NCBI GenBank assembly: GCA_905221125.1
Contig: CAJNBY010000019.1
Span: 1 to 30,351, forward strand
Origin: a bacterium
GTDB taxonomy: Bacteria > Bacillota > Bacilli > Lactobacillales > Streptococcaceae
Reading direction: 5' to 3'
DNA: 30,351 nt
Positions within the stretch are counted from its first letter, which is position 1. Each line of letters starts with the position of its first letter. Shown one piece after another: positions 18,986-27,830 of the stretch. The notes below the pieces were generated by a model. It did not search any database. It was not told the DNA's origin and saw only the letters and a list, made by a program, of their open reading frames with translations. The position numbers were made by a program, and so were the translations under genes.

Positions 18986-19066
18986 ATCACAGCTATCACA
19001 GCTATCACAGCTATCACAGCTATCACAGCTATCACAGCTATCACAGCTATCACAGCTATCACAGCT
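18986..19066 (-). repeat. 9-bp tandem repeat, 9 copies, at the start of the gene 2 leader
   Basis: Nine perfect copies of AGCTGTGAT (minus strand), the same unit and position as at 9048-9119 but one copy longer. The predicted transcription start falls in the first copy. Confidence 0.95.
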
Positions 19067-19068
19067 AG

Positions 19069-19097
19069 ATTATAACATTTTTAATATATTTACACAA
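19069..19097 (-). promoter_or_regulatory. Promoter of gene 2 (extended -10)
   Basis: Minus-strand TATAAT (19074-19069) preceded by TGT, and TTGTGT (19097-19092) 17 bases upstream. This is the same layout as the promoter at 9122-9150. Confidence 0.75.
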
Positions 19098-19189
19098 CAA
19101 AAAACCGATTTGTTCTATCAATAAAAGTTAAAAACCATCAATTTGCATAAAACGTTATCATATTATATAAATAAATATAAAAAGAGATG

Positions 19190-19272
19190 CCTCCTCTACC
19201 TATAAAATAAATCACTTCTTTTTATATCAATTGGTTCATATTCATTTTAGTTCCTAGAACATTTCTCAAGAC
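19190..19272 (-). repeat. Upstream block shared by genes 1 and 2 (copy 2)
   Basis: Matches 9244-9330, with 23 identical bases at its left end. It marks the outer limit of the duplicated control region of gene 2. The bases between it and the promoter are AT-rich and less conserved. Confidence 0.7.
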
Positions 19273-19329
19273 TGTCGAGTAGTAGCTGTGTCATGTCTAT
19301 CGAAAAATGCACTAATCGCAAAGCGATGG

Positions 19330-19398
19330 AGAGTTTATTGGGGTATCCCAAAACTGAGTATTGGGATTAAAAGAAACACAATGTTTTAATGCTCTCCA
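19330..19398. repeat. Inverted-repeat stretch beside the decayed BOX
   Basis: GGAGAG near 19330 and CTCTCC near 19393 are reverse complements, and inside them TCCCAA and TTGGGA form a second 6-bp stem. It could be the remains of a small mobile element or part of the BOX insertion. No open frame is seen. Confidence 0.3.
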
Positions 19399-19527
19399 AA
19401 CAACGTCAGCGTCATCTTGGCGTAGGATAATTGCTGACTTTGTCAGTTTTATCTACAATCTCAAAATAGTGTTTTGAGCTATCCGCGCCTAGCTTTCTAG
19501 TTTTCTCTTTGGTGTTTATTGAGTATG
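19391..19527 (+). repeat. Degenerate BOX element (boxA-boxB-boxC)
   Basis: Reading on the plus strand, CAACGTCAGCGTCATCTTGG, then TGACTTTGTCAGTTTTATCT with CTCAAAATAGTGTTTTGAGC, then CTAGCTTTCTAGTTTTCTCT and TTGAGTAT follow the order of pneumococcal BOX modules A, B and C. Many positions have drifted from the usual sequence, so this is an old copy. It sits in the gap between the terminator of gene 3 and the control region of gene 2. Confidence 0.75.
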
Positions 19528-19564
19528 AGTATTTTGGTACAAGTTTCTACTTTTTCTAAAACAT

Positions 19565-19611
19565 AACAATAGCCTTGCACCTCTTTTAAAACGAGGAGCA
19601 AGGCTGTTGTT
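19565..19611 (-). terminator. Terminator of gene 3
   Basis: A long imperfect stem (AACAATAGCCTTGC-CCTC against GAGG-GCAAGGCTGTTGTT) lies 58 bp past the stop of gene 3, with TTTT on the minus-strand side. The plus-strand side also has T residues, so it may work both ways. Confidence 0.8.
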
Positions 19612-19668
19612 TAATCTTTTTATTCATTGTCTACTTAACAATGAACCATACATATTTTGACTAAATTT

Positions 19669-22600
19669 TTAGTCTTCTTTTTTCTTTCCGAGAGCAAGCC
19701 CGAGACCACTTAGAATACCAAGAAGTCCTAGAGAGGCAAGAGTCGCATTTGATTCTGTTCCTGTATTTGGCAATACATTTTGAGAATCATTTGACTTAGC
19801 TCCATTGTCAATAGCATCTGTAGTATCTTCATGAGTTGCATTCGGAGTAACCTCATCTGGAATTGGAATTGTTGGTGCAGGTGTATCGTGACCAGAATTT
19901 CCATTAGTATCAGGTGTTACTGGCGCAACTGGGATTGGAGTTGGAGTTGTTAGCGCAGGTGTATCGTGACCAGAATTTCCATTAGTATCAGGTATTACTG
20001 GAATTGTATTTGTGTTTGAACTTACTTTTCTGAAAATGTGGGTAATTACTGATTCATTTTCATCAATCACAGTTTGTACAAATTCATATCCAAGAATTGA
20101 TCCATGTTCAGCATCCTTTTCATTACCTGTTTTAATGGATGGTTTCAATACATTTCCATCTTCATCAATCCATCGAACCTCAATCATTAGCTCTGGCAAT
20201 TCAATTGAAGCCGGTAATACACCATTTTCAAAAATTGTTACCTTAGCTGGATTTTCTACTGGAACTTCCACAGCTGGTTTACCTGGTTCAGTAATCTTAC
20301 CTGTACCTGAAACTTTACCTTCTGGTAATTCACTGTTTAGTACTTTACCTTTACCGTCTTCACCGATTGTGACTATGATTGGCTTGTCACCTTTACCTGG
20401 GATTTCTACCGTAGTTCCTGGTGGGTATGTTGAGCCATCTGGTTTCTTAGGTGTGACTGTAACATCACCCGTCTTAGGATCTTGTTCTAACTCTACTTTT
20501 GGTTCTTGCGTTTTCCCATAAGTTCGAACTGTTGTTGGAGTTACCTTACCTGTTTTTGAATCTACTTCATAGGTAGTGGTATCAATCACATCACGACCTT
20601 GGTCATCCTTATTACGTTCAACCTTAGTTTTCGCACCCACTTTAACGATTGTCTTACCTGCTGGAGTGACGACTGGGGTTCCAACGTGTTCTGTGATATG
20701 ACCGTCGGTTGAATCTACATCGTAAATGGTTGTAGTGACTGTTTTACCTTTTTCACCCTCAGTACGCTGATCTGGTGTACCGAAGTCTTTTTCAACATCT
20801 TTAACGTATTCCACTTCTGGTTCAATCGGTGTTTCTACTACTTTATTCTTAGCTGGAACTTTAACGATCGTATTAGTTGGTTCTTTAAGGCGAACCGGTT
20901 TTCCTACAGTTGGGGTAATTTCCCCTGTTGTTGGATTTACTTTGTACGTTGTTACGATTGTATCTTCACCATCTTCTCCTTTAACGGTAGTTGCTTCAGT
21001 TCCTTTTTCTTTCGTATCATCTTTTTCGTAAACTACTGGAGATGGTACTACCCTCTTCTCAACCGTTGGTTCTTTCCTTGTTCCGTAAGTAGTTACTGTT
21101 GTAGGAGTTACCTTACCTGTTTCTGGATCAACTTCATAAGTTGTAGTGTTGATAACTTCACGACCTTGCTCATCCTTGCTACTCTCAACCTTAGTTTTAG
21201 CCCCAACCTTAACTATTGTTTTAGTAGCTGGTGTGATCACTGGGTTACCAACGTATTCTGTGACTGTTCCATTATTTGGATTAACATCATACCTTGTAGT
21301 CGTTACAGATTTTCCTTTTGTTCCTTCTCTAGGCTCGTCTGGTGTACCGAAGTCTTTTTCAGCATCTTTAACGTATTCCACTTCTGGTTCAATCGGTGTT
21401 TCTACTACTTTATTCTTAGCTGGAACTTTAACAATAGTATCAGTTGGTTCTACTATTATCGGTTCTCCTACATGTGCAATAGTTTCTCCATTGTCTGGAT
21501 TTACTGTGTAAGTCGTTGTGGTTGTCTTACTTCCGTCTTTTCCTAGAACAGTAATATTGTCTTGACCTTTTTCCCTACTAGTATCTTTTTCGTATTTTAC
21601 TGGGGATGGGATTGTTTCTACATCTACTTTATCCTTCAATCCGTTTTCTTTAAACGTTTCTTTTATTGTATGCTCTATTATGTTTCCATTATCTGGATTT
21701 ACTGTATATGAAGTTGCTGTCTTAACAATGTTATTTCCATCTTTAGAAGTTACTACTTTATCTTTCGCTGCTACTTTAACGATAGTAGTTGTTGGATTTA
21801 CTATTACTGGCTCTCCTACATGTGCAATAGCTTCTCCACTGTTGGGATTTACTGTGTAGGTCGTTGTGGTTGTTTTACTTCCATCTTTTCCTGGGACAGT
21901 AATATTATCTTGACCTTTTTCCCTACTAGCATCTTTTTCGTATTTTACCGGGGATGGGATTGTTTCTACGTCTACTTTATCCTTCAATCCGTTTTCTTTA
22001 AACGTTTCTTTTATTGTATTCTCTGTGATGTTTCCATTATTTGAATTTACTGTATATGTAGTAACTTCTTTGACAATGTTATCTCCGTCTTTAGAGTATA
22101 CTACTTTATCTTTTGCTGCTACTTTGATAATTGTATCCGTTGGATTTACTATTACCGGCTCTCCTACATTTGGAGTAACTTCCCCATTAGTTGGATTTAC
22201 TGTGTAGGTCGTTGTGATTGTCTCACTTCCATCTTTTCCCGGAATAGTAATATCATCTTGACCTTTTTCCCTACTAGCATCTTTTACATATCTCTTAGAT
22301 AATGGAATTCCTCTTGCTTCTACTTTATTCTTAGCTGGAACTTTAACGATCGTATTAGTTGGTTCTTTCGTACGAACTGCTTTACCTTCAGTGGCTGTAA
22401 TCTTACCAGTATTAGGGTCTACAGTGTACCTTGTTACGATTGTATCTTCACCGTCTTCACCTTTAACGGTAGTTGCTTCAGTTCCTTTTTCTTTCGTATC
22501 GTCTTTTTCGTAAACTACTGGAGATGGTACTACCCTCTTCTCAACCGTTGGTTCTTTTCTTGTCCCGTAAGTAGTTACTGTTGTAGGAGTTACCTTACCT

Positions 22601-24813
22601 GTTTCTGGATCAACTTCATAAGTTGTAGTGTTGATAACTTCACGACCTTGCTCATCCTTGCTACGCTCAACCTTAGTTTTAGCCCCAACCTTAACTATTG
22701 TTTTACCAGCTGGTGTGACCATTGGGTTACCAACCTGTTCTGTGACTGTTCCATTATTTGGATTAACATCATACCTTGTAGTCGTTACAGATTTTCCTTT
22801 TGTTCCTTCTCTACGCTCGTCTGGTCTACCGAAGTCACGAGTGTCATCTTTTTCATAAACCACTGCAGGTTCAATTGGTGTTTCTACTACTTTATCCTTA
22901 GCTGGGACTTTGACCACTGTAGGAGTTGATGGGACTACTACCGCCGGTTCTTCATGCGGAATAAGACTGCCATCTGTAGGATTCACAGTGTAAGTGGTAG
23001 TAACTGTTCTAGTGCCTGGAGTACCAGCTATTGTTACATTAGTTTCACCTTTGGATTTTGTTGCGTCTTTTTCATAACGAACACTTGGCTGTATTTGCGT
23101 AACAACAACCTTAGATTTGGCACCATCTTTCTTGAACACTTCATCAAGTGTATTTTTAGTAATCTGTCCTGTATCAGGATCTTTCATACTCACAGTTGTT
23201 GACTTAATGATGTCATCTCCGCGTTTACTGTATACAGCAGTTTCTCCAACTTTTTCTACAGATTTAACTGTTGTAATTTTTTTATCTTGATAACCTGTCC
23301 CATCTAAAGAAATTCGTTTTCCAGATATAAACTCTGATCGTCTATTAATCATATCGGCTTCAAAATAAGAACGTGAACTATGACCTCCACTGGTTCGTCC
23401 AACATTTATAACAACATCACTATCATTGCTGACACCTTTTCTTATCGTCGAATCATTATCAACAATATAATGAGTCAATTTCCCTGACTTAGCTATTTTT
23501 TTACTATCTAAACCTTTCTGCCAAAATTCACGACCAGAAACCAAACTTGTCACTACTTTTGGAGCATTGAATGTTGTTCCTTTTTTTAATACATTATTAT
23601 AAAAGTTTCTATAAGTCTGCTGTTCTTTAGGAGACATGACTCTGCTGTCAGAATATGCCAACTGATAGGCTTCAACCATTGCCCGTTGTACTAAATATCC
23701 TCCTAAAGAATGGCCTGTCAAATAAAGATTGGTAATACTCTTATCTTTGGCTAGTTCACGCATGATATTTTCTGCATCTATCCCCTGTTGAGGATTTCCT
23801 CCGGTCCCCAGAGTTATATCAGCTCCGATATCTTTCGCATCACTTGTTCCACGAAAGGCTAATACTTGTGCAGTTCCATTTGATAAATATAAAAAATCAC
23901 TCTTAGTTTCATACAACACAGCATCTAGTCCACTGGATGTATGATAACTTTTCTTCCTTTCCCAATAAGGTCCCAACTCCTTATTCATCATCATATATTC
24001 ATAACGTGGTTTACTGTCACCATTCTTTTTATATAGCTCTGATTCTGTTAAGGGTCTCTTATGATCCAACACTCTATCGATATAATTATCATCACGGTAG
24101 GACAATTCCATGAACATAATCATATCGCGTTCACTTACATTCCATTTTAATTTTTCATCTGGCTTTTCTTTACTGTCAATAATACCATCACCATCAGTAT
24201 CTTCTAATAAGGGATGACTATTATAGCCTACATACTTTTTCCCACCTTTTTCATAAATATAAAGTTCTTCTTTATCCTTCAAGTAATCATCATCTGTATA
24301 AGCTTCTGGACTTAACTTAGGGCCGTTTAATAACAAACTGTCAAGCTTATTACCTTCTGAACCGATTACTCCTGCTTTTATTTGCTTAGCATACTCATCA
24401 GTTAATTCATACTTTTTAACCTCAGAAGGATTTGATGCTGCTCTCACCTCTGGAGTACTTGATCTGTCTTCGCCCGCTACGAAACTCCTTGTGGTCAAGC
24501 TGTTATTTTCCTTATCCCCAGATGTGCCGAGTTCTGTAGTCCTTGTAGATCCTATTAGAGTATCTTTAGGAGCTGGACTAGAAAGATCATCTTGCTTCTC
24601 TGGTGATCTTTGAGCCTCTTCTTTTTTCTCCACAGTCGGGGTAGAATTCGCCCTTTCAGAATTAGCCCCTATCTCTGTTGCTAAATTATTTTCCGTAGAA
24701 GCCAGTACTCCCTGGGATGGTGTAAACAAGGAAATTCCTATTAATACAGAAGCTACTCCAACAGAAAATTTTCGAATCGAAAAACGTTGACGTTTATTAA
24801 AAATATCTTTCAT
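19669..24813 (-). CDS. LPXTG-anchored lipase-like protein with G5-like repeat stalk
   Basis: The product has 1714 residues. The signal peptide carries FSIRKFSVGVAS with likely cleavage after VLA (residue 38). A DTDGDG motif (205-210) resembles Ca-binding loops of thrombospondin type 3 or dockerin units. A lipase-like alpha/beta-hydrolase domain follows: FRGT (about 320-323), nucleophile elbow GHSLGG with Ser369, and plausible Asp452 (VDND) and His478 (GGHSS). This resembles class 3 lipase/Mbeg1-like (DUF2974) proteins. Then about nine G5-like repeats (about 508-1430), a proline-rich region, a WIDEDGN domain, a repeated DTNGNSGHDTP spacer, and LPNTG at 1681-1685 with hydrophobic tail and KKK. 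It should be displayed on the wall. Lipid or ester hydrolysis is inferred and the substrate is unknown. The ribosome site (AGAAAGAAAG) is weak, and no convincing -35/-10 pair was found upstream. Confidence 0.95.
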   Translation of the reverse strand: MKDIFNKRQRFSIRKFSVGVASVLIGISLFTPSQGVLASTENNLATEIGANSERANSTPTVEKKEEAQRSPEKQDDLSSPAPKDTLIGSTRTTELGTSGDKENNSLTTRSFVAGEDRSSTPEVRAASNPSEVKKYELTDEYAKQIKAGVIGSEGNKLDSLLLNGPKLSPEAYTDDDYLKDKEELYIYEKGGKKYVGYNSHPLLEDTDGDGIIDSKEKPDEKLKWNVSERDMIMFMELSYRDDNYIDRVLDHKRPLTESELYKKNGDSKPRYEYMMMNKELGPYWERKKSYHTSSGLDAVLYETKSDFLYLSNGTAQVLAFRGTSDAKDIGADITLGTGGNPQQGIDAENIMRELAKDKSITNLYLTGHSLGGYLVQRAMVEAYQLAYSDSRVMSPKEQQTYRNFYNNVLKKGTTFNAPKVVTSLVSGREFWQKGLDSKKIAKSGKLTHYIVDNDSTIRKGVSNDSDVVINVGRTSGGHSSRSYFEADMINRRSEFISGKRISLDGTGYQDKKITTVKSVEKVGETAVYSKRGDDIIKSTTVSMKDPDTGQITKNTLDEVFKKDGAKSKVVVTQIQPSVRYEKDATKSKGETNVTIAGTPGTRTVTTTYTVNPTDGSLIPHEEPAVVVPSTPTVVKVPAKDKVVETPIEPAVVYEKDDTRDFGRPDERREGTKGKSVTTTRYDVNPNNGTVTEQVGNPMVTPAGKTIVKVGAKTKVERSKDEQGREVINTTTYEVDPETGKVTPTTVTTYGTRKEPTVEKRVVPSPVVYEKDDTKEKGTEATTVKGEDGEDTIVTRYTVDPNTGKITATEGKAVRTKEPTNTIVKVPAKNKVEARGIPLSKRYVKDASREKGQDDITIPGKDGSETITTTYTVNPTNGEVTPNVGEPVIVNPTDTIIKVAAKDKVVYSKDGDNIVKEVTTYTVNSNNGNITENTIKETFKENGLKDKVDVETIPSPVKYEKDASREKGQDNITVPGKDGSKTTTTTYTVNPNSGEAIAHVGEPVIVNPTTTIVKVAAKDKVVTSKDGNNIVKTATSYTVNPDNGNIIEHTIKETFKENGLKDKVDVETIPSPVKYEKDTSREKGQDNITVLGKDGSKTTTTTYTVNPDNGETIAHVGEPIIVEPTDTIVKVPAKNKVVETPIEPEVEYVKDAEKDFGTPDEPREGTKGKSVTTTRYDVNPNNGTVTEYVGNPVITPATKTIVKVGAKTKVESSKDEQGREVINTTTYEVDPETGKVTPTTVTTYGTRKEPTVEKRVVPSPVVYEKDDTKEKGTEATTVKGEDGEDTIVTTYKVNPTTGEITPTVGKPVRLKEPTNTIVKVPAKNKVVETPIEPEVEYVKDVEKDFGTPDQRTEGEKGKTVTTTIYDVDSTDGHITEHVGTPVVTPAGKTIVKVGAKTKVERNKDDQGRDVIDTTTYEVDSKTGKVTPTTVRTYGKTQEPKVELEQDPKTGDVTVTPKKPDGSTYPPGTTVEIPGKGDKPIIVTIGEDGKGKVLNSELPEGKVSGTGKITEPGKPAVEVPVENPAKVTIFENGVLPASIELPELMIEVRWIDEDGNVLKPSIKTGNEKDAEHGSILGYEFVQTVIDENESVITHIFRKVSSNTNTIPVIPDTNGNSGHDTPALTTPTPIPVAPVTPDTNGNSGHDTPAPTIPIPDEVTPNATHEDTTDAIDNGAKSNDSQNVLPNTGTESNATLASLGLLGILSGLGLALGKKKED
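20521..23290 (-). repeat. G5-like repeat array, alternating short and long units
   Basis: About nine units end in IVKVPAKNKV or IVKVGAKTKV. Short units (about 73 residues) start VETPIEPEVEYVKD. Long ones (about 115) hold an extra TTYEVDPETGKVTPTT segment before a YEKDDTKEKG strand. The Y-x-x-D...G...TTYTVNP-x-x-G...G-x-P core fits G5 domains. A short-plus-long pair is duplicated (about 20850-21400 and 22320-22890) with long DNA identity, and two adjacent long units near 21430-22130 are also nearly alike. Confidence 0.82.
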
Positions 24814-25013
24814 TTTACCAACTTTCTTTCTAACTATTTTTACAAAATAGAGAGTTCTAATATTTTCCCTTGACAGAATACTAGATCATTTCTTTAACTA
24901 AAATTTTAGAGCTTTCCCTCTACTTTATCATAACCTACTACATTGATTTCTAATCATATAAAAAATAGATCGCTTAATATTAATAAAATATCAGTAAAAT
25001 ATAAAAAAATGTA

Positions 25014-25118
25014 ATACTCAATGAAAATCAAAGAGCAAACTAGGAAACTAGCCGCAGGCTGTACTTGAGTACGGCAAGGCGACGTTGACGCGGTTTGAAT
25101 TTGATTTTCGAAGAGTAT
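25014..25118 (-). repeat. BOX element (A-C type, no boxB), copy 1
   Basis: 105 bp bounded by ATACTCA and GAGTAT ends. The interior GTACGGCAAGGCGACGTTGA corresponds to boxA, and CAAAGAGCAAACTAGGAAAC to boxC, so in BOX orientation it reads on the minus strand. Only a few bases differ from the copy at 27920-28024. The whole gap 24814-25318 otherwise holds the AT-rich upstream region of gene 3 and the terminator at 25212. Confidence 0.92.
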
Positions 25119-25211
25119 AAATATTTTACTTTCAACACTGCCATTATACCATAAAAAATCATAACACTCATGTGTTTTAAAAAAGGTTTGTCAAAAAGTC
25201 TTCAAAATCAA

Positions 25212-25258
25212 AAAACGCATAATATCAGGCATTTACAGTCCTTGATACTATGCGTTTT
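25212..25258 (-). terminator. Terminator of the hprK operon
   Basis: AAAACGCATA-TATCA pairs with TGATA-TATGCGTTTT around a loop of about 16 nt. The minus-strand tail is TTTTTTGATTTT. It lies 60 bp after the ytxH-like gene. Confidence 0.85.
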
Positions 25259-25318
25259 ATCTTATACAATTTACTAGATTTGCGACTACTATTAGATTTT
25301 TATCCAACTCTGTCAAAT

Positions 25319-25714
25319 CTAGATTTTTTCTTCTTTGATATCAATAACAATCTCTTCTGATTCATCAAAAGTTTCGGCCTTTTCTTGCCATTGCTCCTTG
25401 AGATTATTGAATTGATTTTTGGATGCTTCTGTCGCTTGACGGGCACATGATTTGGCTTGAGCAAGTACACTGTCCACAGTGATTTCCCCTGACTCAACCT
25501 GTTCTTTGGTTTTCAGAACAAAATCTGTAGCCTGCTCCCTAACTTCTGTCAGTTTTTCACAGACTTGCTCCTTGGCATACTCTGGATCCTCTCTCAAATC
25601 ATCTAGAAAATCTTGAGCCTGACTGCAAACTTGTTTGCCCTTATCACTTGTTAAAAACAAGGCAAGAGCTGCACCTGAAACGGTTCCTAAAAGGATTGAG
25701 GATAATTTACCCAT
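25319..25714 (-). CDS. YtxH-domain protein
   Basis: A 131-residue protein whose N-terminus (GTVSGAALALFLTSDKGKQV, residues 10-29) fits the YtxH family: a glycine/alanine-rich hydrophobic segment followed by a charged S/T-x-K-G-K motif. The rest is charged and probably helical, with Cys30, Cys52 and Cys89. YtxH proteins are small membrane-associated proteins, some induced by stress in Bacillus; their biochemical role is not known. An AAGGAG lies before the ATG, 15 bp after the DUF948 gene, so it is the last gene of the hprK-lgt operon. Confidence 0.9.
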   Translation of the reverse strand: MGKLSSILLGTVSGAALALFLTSDKGKQVCSQAQDFLDDLREDPEYAKEQVCEKLTEVREQATDFVLKTKEQVESGEITVDSVLAQAKSCARQATEASKNQFNNLKEQWQEKAETFDESEEIVIDIKEEKI

Positions 25715-25729
25715 AAGGATTCTCCTTTT

Positions 25730-26113
25730 TTATTTTTTGAAAAATTTACTTGCAAGACGAAGAGCTGACAAACTTGCACCAGTCTTGAGTGTTTTTGAAC
25801 CAGCTGATGAAGCTTTCTTGCTCAAGACACGCGCATGATCATTGAGGTCTGAAACAGATAGAGATAAATCAGCAACAGCACTAAAGAGTGGATCAATCGT
25901 TGCCACCTTGACATTGATATCATCTGCCAAGACATTGACCTTAGCCAATAATTCATTGGTATGATGCAAGGTCACATCCACATCTGAAGTCAAGGTTTTA
26001 ATCGTCTTCTCTGTTTCATCGATCACACGGCCAAGTTTTTGTACAGTGATAATCAGATAGACCAAAAAGACAATCAAAGCAAGGGCTACAAGAATATATG
26101 CAACTTCTAACAT
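25730..26113 (-). CDS. DUF948 membrane protein
   Basis: A 127-residue protein with one N-terminal membrane helix (about residues 5-24, VAYILVALALIVFLVYLIIT), a long helical region likely to form a coiled coil (25-100), and a basic C-terminus ending KFFKK. This matches the DUF948 family (YoxC-like), which often sits next to YtxH genes in Firmicutes. No enzymatic motif is present. The ATG directly follows the lgt stop codon, and its ribosome site (GAGGAGG) lies within the last codons of lgt, which implies translational coupling. Confidence 0.92.
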   Translation of the reverse strand: MLEVAYILVALALIVFLVYLIITVQKLGRVIDETEKTIKTLTSDVDVTLHHTNELLAKVNVLADDINVKVATIDPLFSAVADLSLSVSDLNDHARVLSKKASSAGSKTLKTGASLSALRLASKFFKK

Positions 26114-26902
26114 TTAGTTTTCCTCCTCAGTAACATAGTAAGGGGCCTTCTTTCGATTTTGGTAAAGAATGATAAAAATACCCAGTCCGATAAGGACAAC
26201 TGACAGCCATTGAGACACTCGAAGGCCAAAGAACATGAGGCTATCTGTCCTCATACCTTCGATGACCATACGACCAAAACCATACCAAATCAGGTAAAAG
26301 GCAGTGATATGACCTCGTCTGAGGCTCTTCCATTTTCGTCTGGCAATCAAAATCAAGGCAAAACCAAGCAGATTCCATAGAGACTCATAAAGGAAGGTCG
26401 GCTGACGGTAGCTCCCTTCAATATACATCTGGTCACGGATAAAGCCAGGTAGATAATTCAGATTATCCACAGCTGCACCGTAAGCTTCTTGGTTAAAGAA
26501 ATTTCCCCAGCGCCCCAAACTTTGAGCAATCATGACGCTAGGCGCCGCAATGTCTAGAAAATCCCAAGTATTGATGAGTTTACGATCAGCAAAGATATAG
26601 AGGACAAGGGCACCAGTAATCAAACCACCGTAAATGGCCAAACCACCATTCCAAATGGCAAAAATCTCTCCGACATTCTGACTATAGTAATCAAAACGGA
26701 AAATAACATAATAGAGACGGGCCCCTAAAATAGCCAGAGGAAAGGCGACCAAGATAAAATCTAAAATATCGTCTGGTATGATCTTCTTTCTAGGCGCTTC
26801 TTTCATAGTCAAATAAACCGCAAGAATCAAGCCTGTCACAATACACAAGGCATACCAACGAATTGCTAGAGGTCCTAGATGAATAGCAATTGGATCAAGC
26901 AT
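26114..26902 (-). CDS. lgt: Phosphatidylglycerol--prolipoprotein diacylglyceryl transferase
   Basis: A 262-residue polytopic membrane enzyme that moves diacylglycerol from phosphatidylglycerol to the lipobox cysteine of prelipoproteins, the first step of lipoprotein maturation. The family signature [13 protein letters not shown] is at residues 130-142, with the conserved Arg131. [10 protein letters not shown] (84-93) is the second conserved loop. Several hydrophobic segments span the chain. The ATG at 26902 overlaps the end of hprK by 8 bp, and GAGGTG upstream can act as ribosome site. An in-frame start at 26923 would add seven residues inside hprK and is less likely. It makes an operon with hprK, as in pneumococcus. 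Confidence 0.97.
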   Translation of the reverse strand: MLDPIAIHLGPLAIRWYALCIVTGLILAVYLTMKEAPRKKIIPDDILDFILVAFPLAILGARLYYVIFRFDYYSQNVGEIFAIWNGGLAIYGGLITGALVLYIFADRKLINTWDFLDIAAPSVMIAQSLGRWGNFFNQEAYGAAVDNLNYLPGFIRDQMYIEGSYRQPTFLYESLWNLLGFALILIARRKWKSLRRGHITAFYLIWYGFGRMVIEGMRTDSLMFFGLRVSQWLSVVLIGLGIFIILYQNRKKAPYYVTEEEN

Positions 26903-27830
26903 TAGGCACCTCGTTTTGAGCAATGAGATTTGTCAAGCGTTCTTCGAACAAACGGGTCGCATCAAAGCCCATTTCCTTGGCACGATAATTCATGGCAGCT
27001 GCCTCAATCACGACAGAGATATTACGACCTGTTTTAACCGGGATGCGGATACGAGGAATGGCTACGCCAGAAATTTCTAGTTCCTCTGGATTGTTACCAA
27101 GACGATCAAAGGTCTTATGTGTATCGTAATTTTCCAAGTAAACAGCCAGCTGGACTTGTGAAGAGTCCTTGACCGCACTCGCACCGTAGAGACTCATAAC
27201 ATCGATAATCCCAACCCCACGAATCTCAATCAGGTGTCTCAAGATTTCAGCTGGTTCACCCCAAAGAGTAATCTCGTCCTTGGCAAAGATATCGACACGG
27301 TCATCTGCCACCAAGCGGTGACCACGTTTGACAAGCTCAAGACCAGTCTCACTCTTACCGATTCCACTATCGCCCTGAATCAAGACACCCATTCCATAGA
27401 TATCCATCAAGACTCCATGCACACTGGTACGTTCTGCCAAACGAGAATCCAGATAACTAGATAACTCTCCAGACAAACGACTAGTAGCCGTACGGCTGGT
27501 TAAAATGGCAATCTTACATTCTCTGGCTGCCTTTAACATCTCCTCTGGAACCACCAAACCACGGGCAACAATGACCGCAGGTGTCTCAGGTAGAAACATT
27601 TTTTTCAAAACTTCATAGCGGCTGTTAGAAGGCATGCTGATCAGATAAGACCATTCCTTCATCCCCAAAAGTTGAATCCGCTCTGGCGTATAGTAGTCAA
27701 AATAGCCTGTCATTTCAAGACCAGGTCGCGTAATATCCGCTGTATTGATTTCCTTTTCAAGCAATTCTGGTTCGCCATAGACAATGTCTAGTCTAAGCTT
27801 TTCAATCACTTCTTTTACTAAAACCGACAT
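26895..27830 (-). CDS. hprK: HPr kinase/phosphorylase
   Basis: A 311-residue bifunctional enzyme that phosphorylates or dephosphorylates HPr on Ser46 in response to glycolytic state and so controls CcpA-dependent carbon repression. The P-loop GDSGIGKS is at residues 153-160, His139 precedes it, the ADD acidic motif follows at about 175-177, and the signature [10 protein letters not shown] begins near 202. The start MSVLVKE at 27830 matches the usual length. A second ATG abuts it at 27833, and GGAGGAA lies just upstream. A TTG at 27845 would overlap the ribosome site and is rejected. First gene of the operon with lgt. Confidence 0.97.
   Translation of the reverse strand: MSVLVKEVIEKLRLDIVYGEPELLEKEINTADITRPGLEMTGYFDYYTPERIQLLGMKEWSYLISMPSNSRYEVLKKMFLPETPAVIVARGLVVPEEMLKAARECKIAILTSRTATSRLSGELSSYLDSRLAERTSVHGVLMDIYGMGVLIQGDSGIGKSETGLELVKRGHRLVADDRVDIFAKDEITLWGEPAEILRHLIEIRGVGIIDVMSLYGASAVKDSSQVQLAVYLENYDTHKTFDRLGNNPEELEISGVAIPRIRIPVKTGRNISVVIEAAAMNYRAKEMGFDATRLFEERLTNLIAQNEVPNA

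Noticed and set aside
24900..24970. A sigma-A promoter for gene 3 around TATGAT
   Set aside because: The only TTAGAA-like -35 is 15 bp away, too short a spacer, and no extended -10 is present.
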